A stretch of DNA of 64,000 nt, taken from an uncultured Acetatifactor sp. Its GTDB lineage: Bacteria > Bacillota > Clostridia > Lachnospirales > Lachnospiraceae. A program made the translations under genes and the position numbers. The notes beneath the pieces were generated by a model that searched no databases, had not been told where the DNA came from, and saw only the letters and a program-made list of their open reading frames with translations. This document shows, piece after piece, positions 18,055 to 27,744 of this stretch; the stretch's first letter is position 1; the number at the start of each line of letters is the position of its first letter. The DNA lies in NCBI GenBank assembly GCA_910586215.1, contig CAJUGH010000008.1, positions 62,001 to 126,000 of the forward strand, in the 5' to 3' direction.

Positions 18055-21000
18055 TTATGGGGTACCATGGGCAGAATAGGTTTTTTCCATGTGCCACTCC
18101 CCATTCCTGTAGCTGCGCAGTTCCACCCAGGGAGTCCCGCAGATCCCGCCCACCATAACCTCGTCCAGCCTGCCATCCTCATACCGGATCCTGACAGCAT
18201 CCTGGGAAAGCCCCTCCACCATGGCAAGGCATTTCCTGTCCCCGTAAGGCTCTATCACGGTGATGAACCTGCCATGGACAGCCCTCTGCCCCACGCCATA
18301 TGTCACACGCCTCTGCTCCTCCTCCCCTGGAAAATTGTCCACACCGATGATGCCCGTAAGGCGCACGGCACGCAGGCCTGTAAGATCATATTCCAGGAAA
18401 CTCTCCTTGCCATGGTCCAGTGCGCTGACAGGAATTGCATCCGGGTATTCTATGCCTTCTATCAGAACCCTTCCCCCCTGGTAATCCCTGCCTATCCCCA
18501 TTCCGGCATCTATATTGTGCTGTCTCACTGGCAGGCACGCAAGAGGGATTCCCGTGCCGTCCTCCAGCTCCAACCTGGCATTTGCCAGGAACAGGCACTG
18601 GGGGGCATCATGGGGGTAACGTTGTTCATTGTACAGCGGACTGCTGATGAATTCCAGTTTTAAGGTATGGCTTTCCGGGCGCAGCCCCACATCCAGCTTC
18701 CTGGCTCCCAGAAGCCAGGGACTGGCACAGAAATCCTCCCTGCATCCTTCCTCATCCCACAGCCTGAACCGATAGGGATACTTCTGCCCATGATCCTCCG
18801 CAGCCAGTCCGATACACTGTGTGGTTTCCTGGGGCCAGGCAGTGTACACATCCATGTGCAGGCTGCCCGGTTCATTATAACGGCTCCGGGTTCCCCTTAA
18901 GTCTTCCCCTTCACCATACTTTGTGACAAATCTTGCACAGGTACCCCCCTTGGCTTCATGCCAGTGACAGTCTGTAATAAACTGCTCGTCCGACCTTGGA
19001 TCCTCCGATTTTTTGCCGGTATGTCCACGGGCTGTTAAGCTGCCTTCCTCCCCCAGGGCCTCCAGGCCCTGGAAGCCTTTGATCTGCAGCAGGCTCTCAT
19101 ATCGGTGCTCCCTCTCCCCTTCCAGGGAATCGAAGATTACAATACAGTCGTCAAGCACGGCCATCACCCTTGTCTGGACAACCGGCTCCGTCAGCCCCGT
19201 TATCTCCCCGTAAGGCGCGGCATCATAGGAGGGCAGGTCACTGGCATTGTATGCACACCGTTCCTGCAGGCTCTCTCCCTTCTGGTAAATCATGCCGCCA
19301 AAGGGCGGGTATCCCCACCTGGACGCCGTGCGTACCCCTGCCGCCTGCAGCTTCTCTCCGCTGTAGAACAGCACCCTCTGGGCATCTGCCGGAACCTGCA
19401 TTTTTCCATCCGTCACCACCATGTTCTTGGTATTGGAATTCTGTACGTAAAATTTATACATAAAATGTCCGTAGCCCCACCAGACATGTTCCGGATTGAA
19501 AAAGCTCCGCCCACAGCGCATGACAGACAAAAGCTCTGTCCGGTCAAAATGTCCATGGGCATACCCGTGGGAACCGTAACGCAGCACAGCCTGGATCTGC
19601 TCTTTTGGAGAGACTCCCTCCCTGCGGCTGCGCAGCATGGCAATACCGATGTTGTCCGCAAAGGCGCTCCCTGCTTCACCTGAATCCTGCTCCTGCCCTG
19701 GCGCCACAAGCTCCCCATGCCCGAACACCGGATCCACAGTGTCAAAACGCTGTATAATGGGAATATAGGCAGGATCCCGATAATGGGTATATGCCAGGTC
19801 GAATGTGGAGCCGAAGTGGACTCCCTCAATCTTCTTCTCATCGGAATCATTGATTCCGAACAGGACACCCCGGTAGTCCAAAAACGGCACCACCGCATCA
19901 AACAGATCCTTGATGCAGATATAATTCTTCCGGATGCCACCCCATCTCTCATTGTACATCCCATGGCAGATCTTCCGCTTCTGTCCTCTGCCTATGCTGT
20001 CTACCTCCTTCCCATAGAACAGCGGGAAATGGTAGTGAATCAGATTGATTCCGAAGGGCAGCAGCGCATGGGCCGTGTGGAGAAACATGGAAGACACCCA
20101 GATATTATACCCTACGGAGCATTCATACCACCAGCCATCTGAAAAGGCGCCATGGGAAAGCTGTTCAAAACTGCCGCATGACCCGAAGAGGAACCGCTCC
20201 ATCCGCTCAAAATCCTGTAGTACCATGGCACAGTACACCGCTCCCGTCAGTTCTGACAGTGTCCAGTTGGAGATATGCCCGCTGCAGATATGCCTGTCCA
20301 GAATATCCATATATATGCGCAGACACCTCTGGATTCCCTCATGCTCCCCTACAGACAGCACACCCGACTCATAAATCATGTCATATGCAAGTGCCAGGTG
20401 CTGGAAGAAATGTCCTTCCTGTACATAGGACTGGCTGCATCCCTTCTTCCGCACCGGATACCCTGTATCCGGATCCGCAAAAGCCCGGAAAAACCTGGCA
20501 ATCTTCTCCGCGTATTCCCTCTTTCCCGTAATGGAATACAGATAGGCGCAGGACATGATGAAATGCTCCTGGTTCGTGTCGCAGCAATAATCCCTTTCCC
20601 CAAAAGGCACCAGGGGCGGTACCTCCCACTGGTCCGCATCCCTGCACAGTTTCCCGAAGCCCGGCCCGAAGACAGGGTTATCCCGGATCTTCTCCGCAAC
20701 TTCCTGCCACTTTTCCCCTGTGTTGTAGATATAGGGGTGGCGCAGGGCGCACAGGGTCTGGAAAGACAGTTCCCTGGCCCCGGAGGCGTCTCCCTCCGGC
20801 AGGAAGCGGACCGTGGTCTTCTCATGGGCGCCAGGCGACATGTAATCATGGACCTGGACAGAGATCTCCACCTGGCCGCTGCCATAAGGTTCCAGGCACA
20901 GATTTTCCGGCCGGATCCCCGCATACATGGACTCCCATCCCGCAACCGCCTGGGAGACCTTCACACACTGCCTTTTGTCCAGACAATTGTGGACCGTGAC

Positions 21001-21477
21001 GGTATAACGTATGGTCTCCCCCACATTCCCGCTCTTTCCAAGGACTCCGGCTTCCAGGGCAATCCTGCTGCCCCGCAGAAGCACGGCAGACAGGACATCC
21101 AGGGACGAACCCGCTATCTCCAGGGACACCAGTTCCCTCCAGATATTTGTCTTCGCCCTCTCCACATCAAAATCTTCCAGTGCGACATCGCAGGAATGTT
21201 CCCCTGGGTCAGCCAGGCGAAAGACTGCCTCCAGGATTTCCCCTTCCGCAAACCCTGCCCGTACCGTAATTCCCATGTCGGCCCTGCCTGTATGCAGGCA
21301 GAAGCGGAAACCATACCAGCCCATGGCATCCATTGCCCCGTCATGGATCCAGTCGAAGCCATTGGGACGTATTCCTGCCCCCTCCGGCCTGGGAAATACC
21401 AGCCGGATCCTGTCCACTGCCCCTCCCGGCCTTTCTTCCCTTATCCAGTCATGCAGTAAATCCACCTTGTTTACCAT
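18055..21477 (-). CDS. Heparinase II/III-like polysaccharide lyase
   Basis: A 1140-residue protein without a signal peptide, so probably cytoplasmic. The N-terminal 270 residues are beta-sandwich. About 280-600 forms an alpha toroid (DTNQEHFIMSCAYLYSITGKREYAEKI, LSELTGAVYCAMVLQDFERM). The motif GSHGYAHGHFDRTELL near residue 640 matches the HGHxD block of the heparinase II/III domain. A C-terminal beta-sandwich follows (YGEGEDLRGTRSRYNEPGSLHMDVYTAW). Members cleave uronate-containing chains by beta-elimination, leaving unsaturated uronyl ends that the neighbouring GH88 would hydrolyse. It is the last gene of the GH31-GH43-GH88 operon. The length is large for the family. Confidence 0.82.
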   Translation of the reverse strand: MVNKVDLLHDWIREERPGGAVDRIRLVFPRPEGAGIRPNGFDWIHDGAMDAMGWYGFRFCLHTGRADMGITVRAGFAEGEILEAVFRLADPGEHSCDVALEDFDVERAKTNIWRELVSLEIAGSSLDVLSAVLLRGSRIALEAGVLGKSGNVGETIRYTVTVHNCLDKRQCVKVSQAVAGWESMYAGIRPENLCLEPYGSGQVEISVQVHDYMSPGAHEKTTVRFLPEGDASGARELSFQTLCALRHPYIYNTGEKWQEVAEKIRDNPVFGPGFGKLCRDADQWEVPPLVPFGERDYCCDTNQEHFIMSCAYLYSITGKREYAEKIARFFRAFADPDTGYPVRKKGCSQSYVQEGHFFQHLALAYDMIYESGVLSVGEHEGIQRCLRIYMDILDRHICSGHISNWTLSELTGAVYCAMVLQDFERMERFLFGSCGSFEQLSHGAFSDGWWYECSVGYNIWVSSMFLHTAHALLPFGINLIHYHFPLFYGKEVDSIGRGQKRKICHGMYNERWGGIRKNYICIKDLFDAVVPFLDYRGVLFGINDSDEKKIEGVHFGSTFDLAYTHYRDPAYIPIIQRFDTVDPVFGHGELVAPGQEQDSGEAGSAFADNIGIAMLRSRREGVSPKEQIQAVLRYGSHGYAHGHFDRTELLSVMRCGRSFFNPEHVWWGYGHFMYKFYVQNSNTKNMVVTDGKMQVPADAQRVLFYSGEKLQAAGVRTASRWGYPPFGGMIYQKGESLQERCAYNASDLPSYDAAPYGEITGLTEPVVQTRVMAVLDDCIVIFDSLEGEREHRYESLLQIKGFQGLEALGEEGSLTARGHTGKKSEDPRSDEQFITDCHWHEAKGGTCARFVTKYGEGEDLRGTRSRYNEPGSLHMDVYTAWPQETTQCIGLAAEDHGQKYPYRFRLWDEEGCREDFCASPWLLGARKLDVGLRPESHTLKLEFISSPLYNEQRYPHDAPQCLFLANARLELEDGTGIPLACLPVRQHNIDAGMGIGRDYQGGRVLIEGIEYPDAIPVSALDHGKESFLEYDLTGLRAVRLTGIIGVDNFPGEEEQRRVTYGVGQRAVHGRFITVIEPYGDRKCLAMVEGLSQDAVRIRYEDGRLDEVMVGGICGTPWVELRSYRNGEWHMEKTYSAHGTP

Positions 21478-21598
21478 AAAATTGCCTCCTCCCTGTCACG
21501 GTAGTCCCAGCCTGAACCGCCGTCAAATACCCCTCCAGCAAGCTGACGGGGCATCAAACTTGCGGCGCAGATCTTTGCCCCCTCTTCTCCGGCCGGGC

Positions 21599-22750
21599 TT
21601 ACCACATCCTGATATCTGCCCCCGAAAGCTGATACAGCGCCTCCAGGAAAAAATAGTCCGCATACACCATAGTGAAATGATGTCTGGCATCATGGTAGGA
21701 AGCGGAACAGTTCTGCACAATGGCGTCACAGTCCCTGGTCCAGTCTGCCCTGGAGCCGGCAATCGCCTTCAGAATCCGGAACGCTGGTTCCACCAAAGCT
21801 TCCCTCTCCCCTTCCGGCTGGAACCTTGCCAGTTCCAGCAGTCCTCCTGCAATCACACAGGCCCCGCAGGAATCTTCCCATTCCACATCCTCAGGCTGCC
21901 TGAAATCCACAGGGATAATGCCGTTCTCCGGAATGTTGGCAATACAATAAGCCGCCACTTTTCTGGCCGTTTCCAGATACTCTCTTTTCCCAGTGTGGGC
22001 AAAGCTGTTGGCGAAGCCGTACAACGCCCAGCCCTGCCCCCTGGTCCAGGAAGAGCCTTCCCCGAAGCCTTGTCCCCCATGGCTTCTCACCATCCTCCCG
22101 CTTTCCGGGTCAAACTCCACAATATGGCACACAGAGCCGTCCGAACGGATGAAATGCTCCTGCACCGTGTCCGCGTGCAGCATGGCAATCTGCCGGAACC
22201 TGGGGTCCCCGCTCTCCTCGGACGCCCAGTACAGCAGGGAAATATTGAACATACAATCGATGATGGCCCATCCCCTGGTATCGCTGTCGCCCACTTCATT
22301 CCAGGCCCGGATAAACCTGCCCACAGGATTGAATCTGCCGGCCAGCAGGTTCGCCGCATGCATGGCCATCCGCCTGGCATCCCCATCCCCGGTAAGCCGC
22401 CAGTCTGCCACCGCCGTAGGCTGGAACATGAATCCAACGTCATGGTGCAGCCCATAAAACCCCTGGAAACATTTTTCCAGCTTTCTCTCCGAGAACCTGG
22501 CGATCTCCATGTATCCCGGATCCTTTGTATCCTGGTACAGCAGCCACATCATGCCGCCCCAGAAGCCGTTGGTCCACCAGTTTAGCCCGTCATCCCGGTT
22601 CCACACCCGGCTCTCATCTGCCCTGTCGTCATAGTCACCGTTCTCATCCGTGGTGTAGGGAATCCGCTGCCGGTTCTTCTCACTGACCCACGCCATTTTC
22701 CCACGGGCTTTTTCCAGCTGTGCCCTGGCCCAATCTCTATAATACTCCAT
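21599..22750 (-). CDS. GH88 unsaturated glucuronyl/galacturonyl hydrolase
   Basis: A 383-residue cytoplasmic enzyme with the (alpha/alpha)6 barrel of GH88. Family blocks include DDGLNWWTNGFWGGMMWLLY, GWAIIDCMFNISLLYWAS (with the Asp typical of the active site), SSWTRGQGWALYGFANSFAHTGKREYLETA and WEDSCGACVIAGGLLELAR. GH88 enzymes hydrate the C4-C5 double bond of the terminal uronate released by lyases. Pairing with the heparinase-like lyase 121 bp downstream supports a cytoplasmic pathway from unsaturated oligosaccharide to keto-sugar. Confidence 0.92.
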   Translation of the reverse strand: MEYYRDWARAQLEKARGKMAWVSEKNRQRIPYTTDENGDYDDRADESRVWNRDDGLNWWTNGFWGGMMWLLYQDTKDPGYMEIARFSERKLEKCFQGFYGLHHDVGFMFQPTAVADWRLTGDGDARRMAMHAANLLAGRFNPVGRFIRAWNEVGDSDTRGWAIIDCMFNISLLYWASEESGDPRFRQIAMLHADTVQEHFIRSDGSVCHIVEFDPESGRMVRSHGGQGFGEGSSWTRGQGWALYGFANSFAHTGKREYLETARKVAAYCIANIPENGIIPVDFRQPEDVEWEDSCGACVIAGGLLELARFQPEGEREALVEPAFRILKAIAGSRADWTRDCDAIVQNCSASYHDARHHFTMVYADYFFLEALYQLSGADIRMW

Positions 22751-22799
22751 GTGTTGCTATCCTCCTTCACATATACATAGGTATTCACCGGCAGTCCCA

Positions 22800-24458
22800 T
22801 TAGAGACAGACCGGGAAAGCCTGCACCCGGAACCAGTCAAAATCCGCATGCTTTCCGAAGCCTGTCAGATCCTGGCAGCAGATTCCCACCATGGAGCCGG
22901 TAAACCATCCCTCCCTGCACGCTTCGTCCGAGAGAAAACTTGCGTCTATACAGGGGCCGATTTCCTGCAGGGCCTGCCCTCCCCGGTATCCATAATAGAA
23001 CTGTACTCCTGTCCCTTGAAGCTTCAGGCCAAGAAGCACATCCCTTCCCGTCTCCAGGGGGATATAGTCCGTAAGATATGCATACTTCTTATTTTCCGCT
23101 TTCAACAGCGTAATGCACTTTCCCAGATCTTCATCGTGGGAAAGATGCAGATACAGATAATTGTCCGTGTCATACATCAGGATCAGTCCTGCCATCTGCT
23201 TAAATACTTCCGGCTCAAAATCCACGCAGGTATCTGCCTCCATATGGTACTCCGTCACCCTGCGGGCAATCAATGTCTGGGAGAAACGGGAGGCCAGGCC
23301 GCTGCGTCCGTACATCCGCAGCCATCCGGGACGTTCCGTCAGAGACAGGTAATGCCCGTCCATGGGAATCCGCAGAGACTGGTAGTCCAGGTGAAGAACC
23401 GGGCTGTCAAAGTCATCCCGACAGGATTCATCTTCCCCTCCATACCGACCTTTCGACACACATTCAGGCGGCTCCACTTCCTCCTCGGGCGTATTGCCGC
23501 CCTTATCCAGGACCAGCCAGTCGTCCTCCGTCCAGCGCATCTTCTGGATGGCGGTCTCCCTGCCCAGCATATACCGCCTTGCTCCTGCGAAACGCTCTGC
23601 CGTCTCCGGATTGCGCCCGCTTGAAGCCCTGCCGCACAGGTGCACCGCGTACCACTCCCCGTCCCGGGTCTCTACCAGGTCGCAATGGCCGGCCTTCTGC
23701 AGCAGGATGTCCTCATGATGCCTGGAGGTGAGAATGGACCAGGCCTCCCCCTCCTGCCTTTTTTCATCCAGGGGATGGTACATCTCGTAAGGCCCCCATA
23801 TATCCCGGGAACGCTGGATTGTCTGGCCATGCCCTTCTCCTGTCCCCGTATCCGCGCTGAACAGATAGTACCAGCCCCGGCGTTTCAATATGTGAGGGCC
23901 CTCCAGGAAGATGCCCTCTGCCCGGTAAATATCCCGCACCGGCCCCGTCATCCTCCCTTTTTCGGCATCGAATTCCTGTAGCACCAGCCTTCCCGCATAT
24001 TTCTTCGGAACCCTGTGGTCCGTCACCATGCTGACCATATATTTTCGCCCGTCCTCATCATGAAACAGGGAAGGATCAAAGCCGAAATTATTCAGCGCCA
24101 CAGGCTCCGACCAGGGACCATGGATGTCCTGGGCCGTCACCAGGTAATTCTCCGTATCATACATATTGCAGTAAAAAGCCTTCACCACTGTATACACCAG
24201 ATAGAAAATCCCCTTATCCCAGGTCAAGCAGGGCGCCCAGATCCCCTGGGACGGCCCCACGCCCCGCAAATCCAACTGCGAGACCCTGTTCAGCGGATAT
24301 TCTATCAGTTCCCAGTGAACCAGATCCCTGGAATGGTGCAGCCGCACCCCAGGCCACCATTCAAAAGTGGAAGTGGCGATATAGTAATCCTCCCCCACCC
24401 TGATAATGGACGGATCCGGATGGAACCCCCGCAGAATCGGATTCTGTATCTTATTCAT
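22800..24458 (-). CDS. GH43 beta-xylosidase/alpha-arabinofuranosidase-like enzyme
   Basis: A 552-residue cytoplasmic GH43 protein. The five-bladed propeller carries the expected acidic residues: Asp in GFHPDPSIIRVG near residue 14, Asp in GFDPSLFHDEDG, and Glu in FLEGPHILKRRGWYYL. A C-terminal beta-sandwich (about 330-552) resembles the GH43_C2 module that closes the active site in XynB-type xylosidases. It would remove terminal xylose or arabinose from imported oligosaccharides. It lies 49 bp upstream of the GH88 gene in the same operon. Exact linkage cannot be read from sequence. Confidence 0.92.
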   Translation of the reverse strand: MNKIQNPILRGFHPDPSIIRVGEDYYIATSTFEWWPGVRLHHSRDLVHWELIEYPLNRVSQLDLRGVGPSQGIWAPCLTWDKGIFYLVYTVVKAFYCNMYDTENYLVTAQDIHGPWSEPVALNNFGFDPSLFHDEDGRKYMVSMVTDHRVPKKYAGRLVLQEFDAEKGRMTGPVRDIYRAEGIFLEGPHILKRRGWYYLFSADTGTGEGHGQTIQRSRDIWGPYEMYHPLDEKRQEGEAWSILTSRHHEDILLQKAGHCDLVETRDGEWYAVHLCGRASSGRNPETAERFAGARRYMLGRETAIQKMRWTEDDWLVLDKGGNTPEEEVEPPECVSKGRYGGEDESCRDDFDSPVLHLDYQSLRIPMDGHYLSLTERPGWLRMYGRSGLASRFSQTLIARRVTEYHMEADTCVDFEPEVFKQMAGLILMYDTDNYLYLHLSHDEDLGKCITLLKAENKKYAYLTDYIPLETGRDVLLGLKLQGTGVQFYYGYRGGQALQEIGPCIDASFLSDEACREGWFTGSMVGICCQDLTGFGKHADFDWFRVQAFPVCL

Positions 24459-24623
24459 GTTGTCTTTCTCCCTTTGCCTTCCGTTTTTTATTGCAATTTT
24501 CTTTCCCTTCTGTTTTCTTTCCCTTCCGTCTTTCTTTGCAATTTTCTTTCCTTTTTTGCCTCTATTCCCACAGGCATTGAGTCAAGTGCTGCGGGGTTGT
24601 TGACTGTAGTTTACAGCCCTGCC
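24459..24623 (-). other. Purine-rich intercistronic segment with direct repeats
   Basis: The 165-bp gap between the GH31 and GH43 genes is almost pure purine on the transcribed strand over about 80 bases. The block TTGCAATTTTCTTTCC occurs twice (near 24493 and 24536) and CTTTCCCTTC-type units recur between them. No stem or T-run typical of a terminator is seen, so the genes are probably still co-transcribed. Confidence 0.4.
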
Positions 24624-26690
24624 CTATTCCCGGCCTGCAATCACATAACGCCTCCTGGCTTCGCCCATCCGGCATACCTCCAGTTCTCCATCCCCCTTCC
24701 GGGTAATGCGGACTTCATTCTGGCAGCCTTTTTCATAGTCAAATGTCTCGAAATCATCCTCATACAGCACACAGCCCTCTCCACCATTGCCGTATACTCT
24801 TGGACGTATGGTAAACACTGTGTCCTTCCCCACGGCCTCCACCGGGTCTGCCAGCGGCAGGATACAATTTTCCCTGACAAATACCGGAATCCTGTCATAT
24901 TCCGCATGAATCACATGCTCCCTGCCACCCTCATAAACCGCATCATCCCAGAAGCCGTGCCATGTCCCCCAGGGCAGGTAAACCTTCCGCTCCGTGCCGT
25001 CCTCCAGGGTCATTGGCGCCACCAGAAGGTCATCCCCCAGAAGGTACTCGTCATCCACATTCCGCACCTCCGGTTCCTCCTCATAGTCAAATACAAGTGC
25101 CCTGACAGGCGGAATCCCTTCCCACTGATATTTTACGAATGCACTGTACAGATAGGGCAGAAGGGACATCCTGACCCGGTGGTATCTCCTACAGACATCC
25201 GTATAATAATCCGCATCCTCCATAAACTCCCCTGCAAGGTTCTTCGCAATATCCACCTGCTTCCAGGGCGGGTTGGGAATGCGCCAGCAATTATAGATGG
25301 CATGGGTAGAGAACATAATCGTCTCCATCCGCCGAAGCAGGTCCGCGCCGTTTTTACAGTCCCTCACCTCCGGTGCCCAGAGCAGCCCCGAGAAGCCTGC
25401 CGTGACCATTCCCCGGATGAACTGCTTGTGCTGGTACAGATCGGAGTACAGCACAAAGGGCATGGGAGCCGCCAGCGCCCCACTGGAGCGGACCTGGGAA
25501 TATGTCCTCCTATTTTCCTGACGGAAGACATCATAGATCAGATTCTGGTACAGACCACCGATGGCAGCGTGCATCTGCTCCCCGTCCATGCCAGAAGGGA
25601 ACTGGGTCACATCCGGAAAAGACCAGTTGGAAGCATTTAAGTCGGAATTGTCGCACTCATCCAGCTTAAAACCCGCTATCCCCTTTTTTACAAATTCCTC
25701 CCTGTGGTAATCCGCAAAAATCTTCCCTGCTTCCGGCATACAGAAGTCCGGCACCAGCCCGTTCCATACCTCATATTCCCCTGCATAAGGCTGAAGCTCC
25801 TGATAAAAAGGAGCTGCCGGGTATACAAAAACATGCTCCCAGAGATTGATCTTGTAATCCTGCCTGCTTACTTTCTCTATCATGGTCTCCGGATCCGGAA
25901 ACAGGTAAGACCACTGGTAGGTGCAGGAATAGCTGTGGGAATGCCATCCTGGCTCCATTCCCAGTACGTCCACGGGCATCTCCTCCCTGCGGAAGCCCTC
26001 TGCCAGGTTCTCCACCGACTTCTGATCACTACCCCCATAGGAGCGGTACCAGACCCCCAGTCCCCACATGGGAGGCAGGCAGCCGCCTCCAGAGAACAGG
26101 TTATAGCGCTGCACTGCCTCCTTCACGGAACCCGCGAACAGGTACAGATCCACGCCATCCACCGCCTTTAGGTCAATGATGACCCTGCGCACTTCCGAAT
26201 TCTTTTTCAGTGCATAAAGGGCAGACTCCGAAAATTCCTTATGTACCTGGTTCACTTCCCTGCGCTGCTCGGAACGTCCCTTTTCCAGGCTCGTCCCCAT
26301 GTAAACTTCCACATGCCGGAAGGTATCCAGGAACAGCCCGTAGCCACCAGTGGAAACATAGAAGGGCACGGGCGCATGACCCTCCCCCGTGTCTGCCACC
26401 GGGTCGGAATTCACCCGAAGCATCCGCTTCCGTCCCGCCTGGTTCATGCTCTTAAGCTGCAGGCCAAAGCCATAGATATCTTCGCTGCTGTCCATGGGCA
26501 GCGTGATCTGCAGCCCCCTGCGGTTCTGCCGACAGGTGATCTGTCCCGCCTGTCCCGGCAATTCCGCAGGCGCCAGTTTCTCCAGCGCCTCCTCTCTCAT
26601 GGGAAAAGCCCGGAGCGCCACCGGCGTGTGCTGCTCCGGGGTTCCGATACGCATTTTCCATATACCGTTTGCCACCTGTGTTAATTCCAT
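24624..26690 (-). CDS. GH31 alpha-glycosidase (alpha-xylosidase/alpha-glucosidase type)
   Basis: A 688-residue cytoplasmic GH31 enzyme with an N-terminal beta-sandwich (EDIYGFGLQLKSMNQAGRKRML), a TIM barrel, and a C-terminal beta domain. The catalytic nucleophile region GFKLDECDNSDL has the Asp expected after the beta strand. VLGMEPGWHSHSY and SGLLWAPEVRD match other barrel blocks. It is the first gene of the four-gene degradation operon, transcribed away from the AraC regulator at 26908, with a GGAGGTAGAACA ribosome binding site. Likely substrates are alpha-xylosyl or alpha-glucosyl side groups. Confidence 0.9.
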   Translation of the reverse strand: MELTQVANGIWKMRIGTPEQHTPVALRAFPMREEALEKLAPAELPGQAGQITCRQNRRGLQITLPMDSSEDIYGFGLQLKSMNQAGRKRMLRVNSDPVADTGEGHAPVPFYVSTGGYGLFLDTFRHVEVYMGTSLEKGRSEQRREVNQVHKEFSESALYALKKNSEVRRVIIDLKAVDGVDLYLFAGSVKEAVQRYNLFSGGGCLPPMWGLGVWYRSYGGSDQKSVENLAEGFRREEMPVDVLGMEPGWHSHSYSCTYQWSYLFPDPETMIEKVSRQDYKINLWEHVFVYPAAPFYQELQPYAGEYEVWNGLVPDFCMPEAGKIFADYHREEFVKKGIAGFKLDECDNSDLNASNWSFPDVTQFPSGMDGEQMHAAIGGLYQNLIYDVFRQENRRTYSQVRSSGALAAPMPFVLYSDLYQHKQFIRGMVTAGFSGLLWAPEVRDCKNGADLLRRMETIMFSTHAIYNCWRIPNPPWKQVDIAKNLAGEFMEDADYYTDVCRRYHRVRMSLLPYLYSAFVKYQWEGIPPVRALVFDYEEEPEVRNVDDEYLLGDDLLVAPMTLEDGTERKVYLPWGTWHGFWDDAVYEGGREHVIHAEYDRIPVFVRENCILPLADPVEAVGKDTVFTIRPRVYGNGGEGCVLYEDDFETFDYEKGCQNEVRITRKGDGELEVCRMGEARRRYVIAGRE

Positions 26691-26735
26691 TGTTCTACCT
26701 CCATATCCGCTTCCTGCCAGCTATCGGTTTCTATA

Positions 26736-26749
26736 AAAAGTTAACTTTT
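26736..26749. promoter_or_regulatory. Palindromic operator candidate in the GH31 promoter
   Basis: AAAAGTTAACTTTT is a perfect 14-bp palindrome. On the minus strand it fills the spacer between a TTGGCT -35-like and a TATAGA -10-like hexamer (16 bp apart) upstream of the GH31 operon. A site placed between the core promoter elements suits a repressor more than an activator. Confidence 0.45.
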
Positions 26750-26781
26750 GTAGCCAATCATTTCATCATTTCAGCACACCC

Positions 26782-26810
26782 TTGACAAAATGCCCTTATT
26801 CCTCTAATGT
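26782..26810 (+). promoter_or_regulatory. Sigma-A promoter of the AraC regulator
   Basis: Perfect -35 TTGACA (26782-26787), 17-bp spacer, -10 TAATGT (26805-26810), about 100 bp upstream of the ATG at 26908. Confidence 0.65.
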
Positions 26811-26907
26811 AGGAACTGACACTTCATGCAAAGCGGCACTGTCCTCCCTCTTTTGTTTTGTTTGAAAAGTTTCCAATTTCAGTCATTTTAAAAGAAAAGG
26901 AGCCTCC

Positions 26908-27717
26908 ATGATCACTGTAAATATCTGCGGATACGATTCCATGCACAAAGCCCCCATGGACATCTGCCGTCCCAAGGGCTTTGACGATTACCTCCTGCTT
27001 CTCATCAAGTCCAGGGGCTTCCTTGAAGACCAGGGCCGAATAAGCGAACTGTCCCCAGGTACTGTCCTCCTGTTCGCCCCCCACTCCTATGTCCACTATT
27101 TTTACAGGGAATCTCACTATAATGACGACTGGATTCACTTTGAACTGCATGATGGGGATGAAACCCTTTTGCAGCAGCTTTCCATTCCTGCAAACTCTCC
27201 CCTGGCGCTTCCCCATATGGGCACCCTTACCGAGTATAGCCGGCTGGTAGTGGCAGAAAAGATTTCCTCTCATCCTTACAGACAGGAGACTGCGGATTCG
27301 CTGATGCATGCCCTTCTGTATTCCATTGCCAACCAACTGCATGCCCATTCGTCCCGCAATAAGGACAGCAGGTATTTTGAGCCTCTCAATGAAATAAGGA
27401 CCCAGCTCATCAACTCTCCGTTCCAGGCATGCAGCGCTGCAGAGCTTGCCAAAAAGACCGATATCAGCATCTCTCATTTTCTGCACCTGTATAAAGAGTT
27501 TTTCGGTACCACCTATAAGCAGGACATGATCGCGGCACGCATCCGTCTGGCCTGCTACTATCTGCGTACCTCCGATATGTCCGTGGACTCCCTTGCCCTT
27601 TTCTGCGGATATGAAAACGGGACACATTTTATGAGACAGTTTAAGCAGGCCACCGGCATGACTCCCAGCCAGTACAGGAGCCTCCATTCCCGCGAAGATA
27701 ATCGGTTCATTCCTTGA
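26908..27717 (+). CDS. AraC-family regulator with N-terminal cupin
   Basis: A 269-residue soluble regulator. Residues about 15-150 form an AraC-binding cupin (SPGTVLLFAPHSYVHYFY, HFELHDGDETLLQQL). The C-terminal pair of helix-turn-helices spans about 168-265 (CSAAELAKKTDISISHFLHLYKEFF, MSVDSLALFCGYENGTHFMRQFKQATGMTPSQYRSL). The start has AAAAGGAGCCTCC upstream. It is divergent from the GH31-GH43-GH88-lyase operon and converges on the GH28 gene, so it is the likely local sugar-responsive switch for both. Direction of control is not visible. Confidence 0.9.
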   Translation: MITVNICGYDSMHKAPMDICRPKGFDDYLLLLIKSRGFLEDQGRISELSPGTVLLFAPHSYVHYFYRESHYNDDWIHFELHDGDETLLQQLSIPANSPLALPHMGTLTEYSRLVVAEKISSHPYRQETADSLMHALLYSIANQLHAHSSRNKDSRYFEPLNEIRTQLINSPFQACSAAELAKKTDISISHFLHLYKEFFGTTYKQDMIAARIRLACYYLRTSDMSVDSLALFCGYENGTHFMRQFKQATGMTPSQYRSLHSREDNRFIP

Positions 27718-27727
27718 AAGCTGTATG

Positions 27728-27742
27728 CGGGCTGTTCCCGCG
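27728..27742. terminator. Short GC hairpin between convergent genes
   Basis: GCGGG/CCCGC with a CTGTT loop, followed on the plus strand by GCTTTATTCC. It sits between the convergent AraC and GH28 stops and may end either transcript. The T-run is weak. Confidence 0.4.
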
Positions 27743-27744
27743 CT

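Noticed and set aside
20275..21459. 394-residue plus-strand reading frame
   Set aside because: It is opposite the heparinase-like gene and has shadow-type composition with no ribosome binding site.
21011..22585. 524-residue plus-strand reading frame
   Set aside because: It crosses two real genes on the other strand and their intergenic gap, and shows no recognisable domain.
24015..25640. 541-residue plus-strand reading frame
   Set aside because: It lies opposite the GH43 and GH31 genes, is Pro/His-rich and has no family motif; high GC third positions make such antisense frames.
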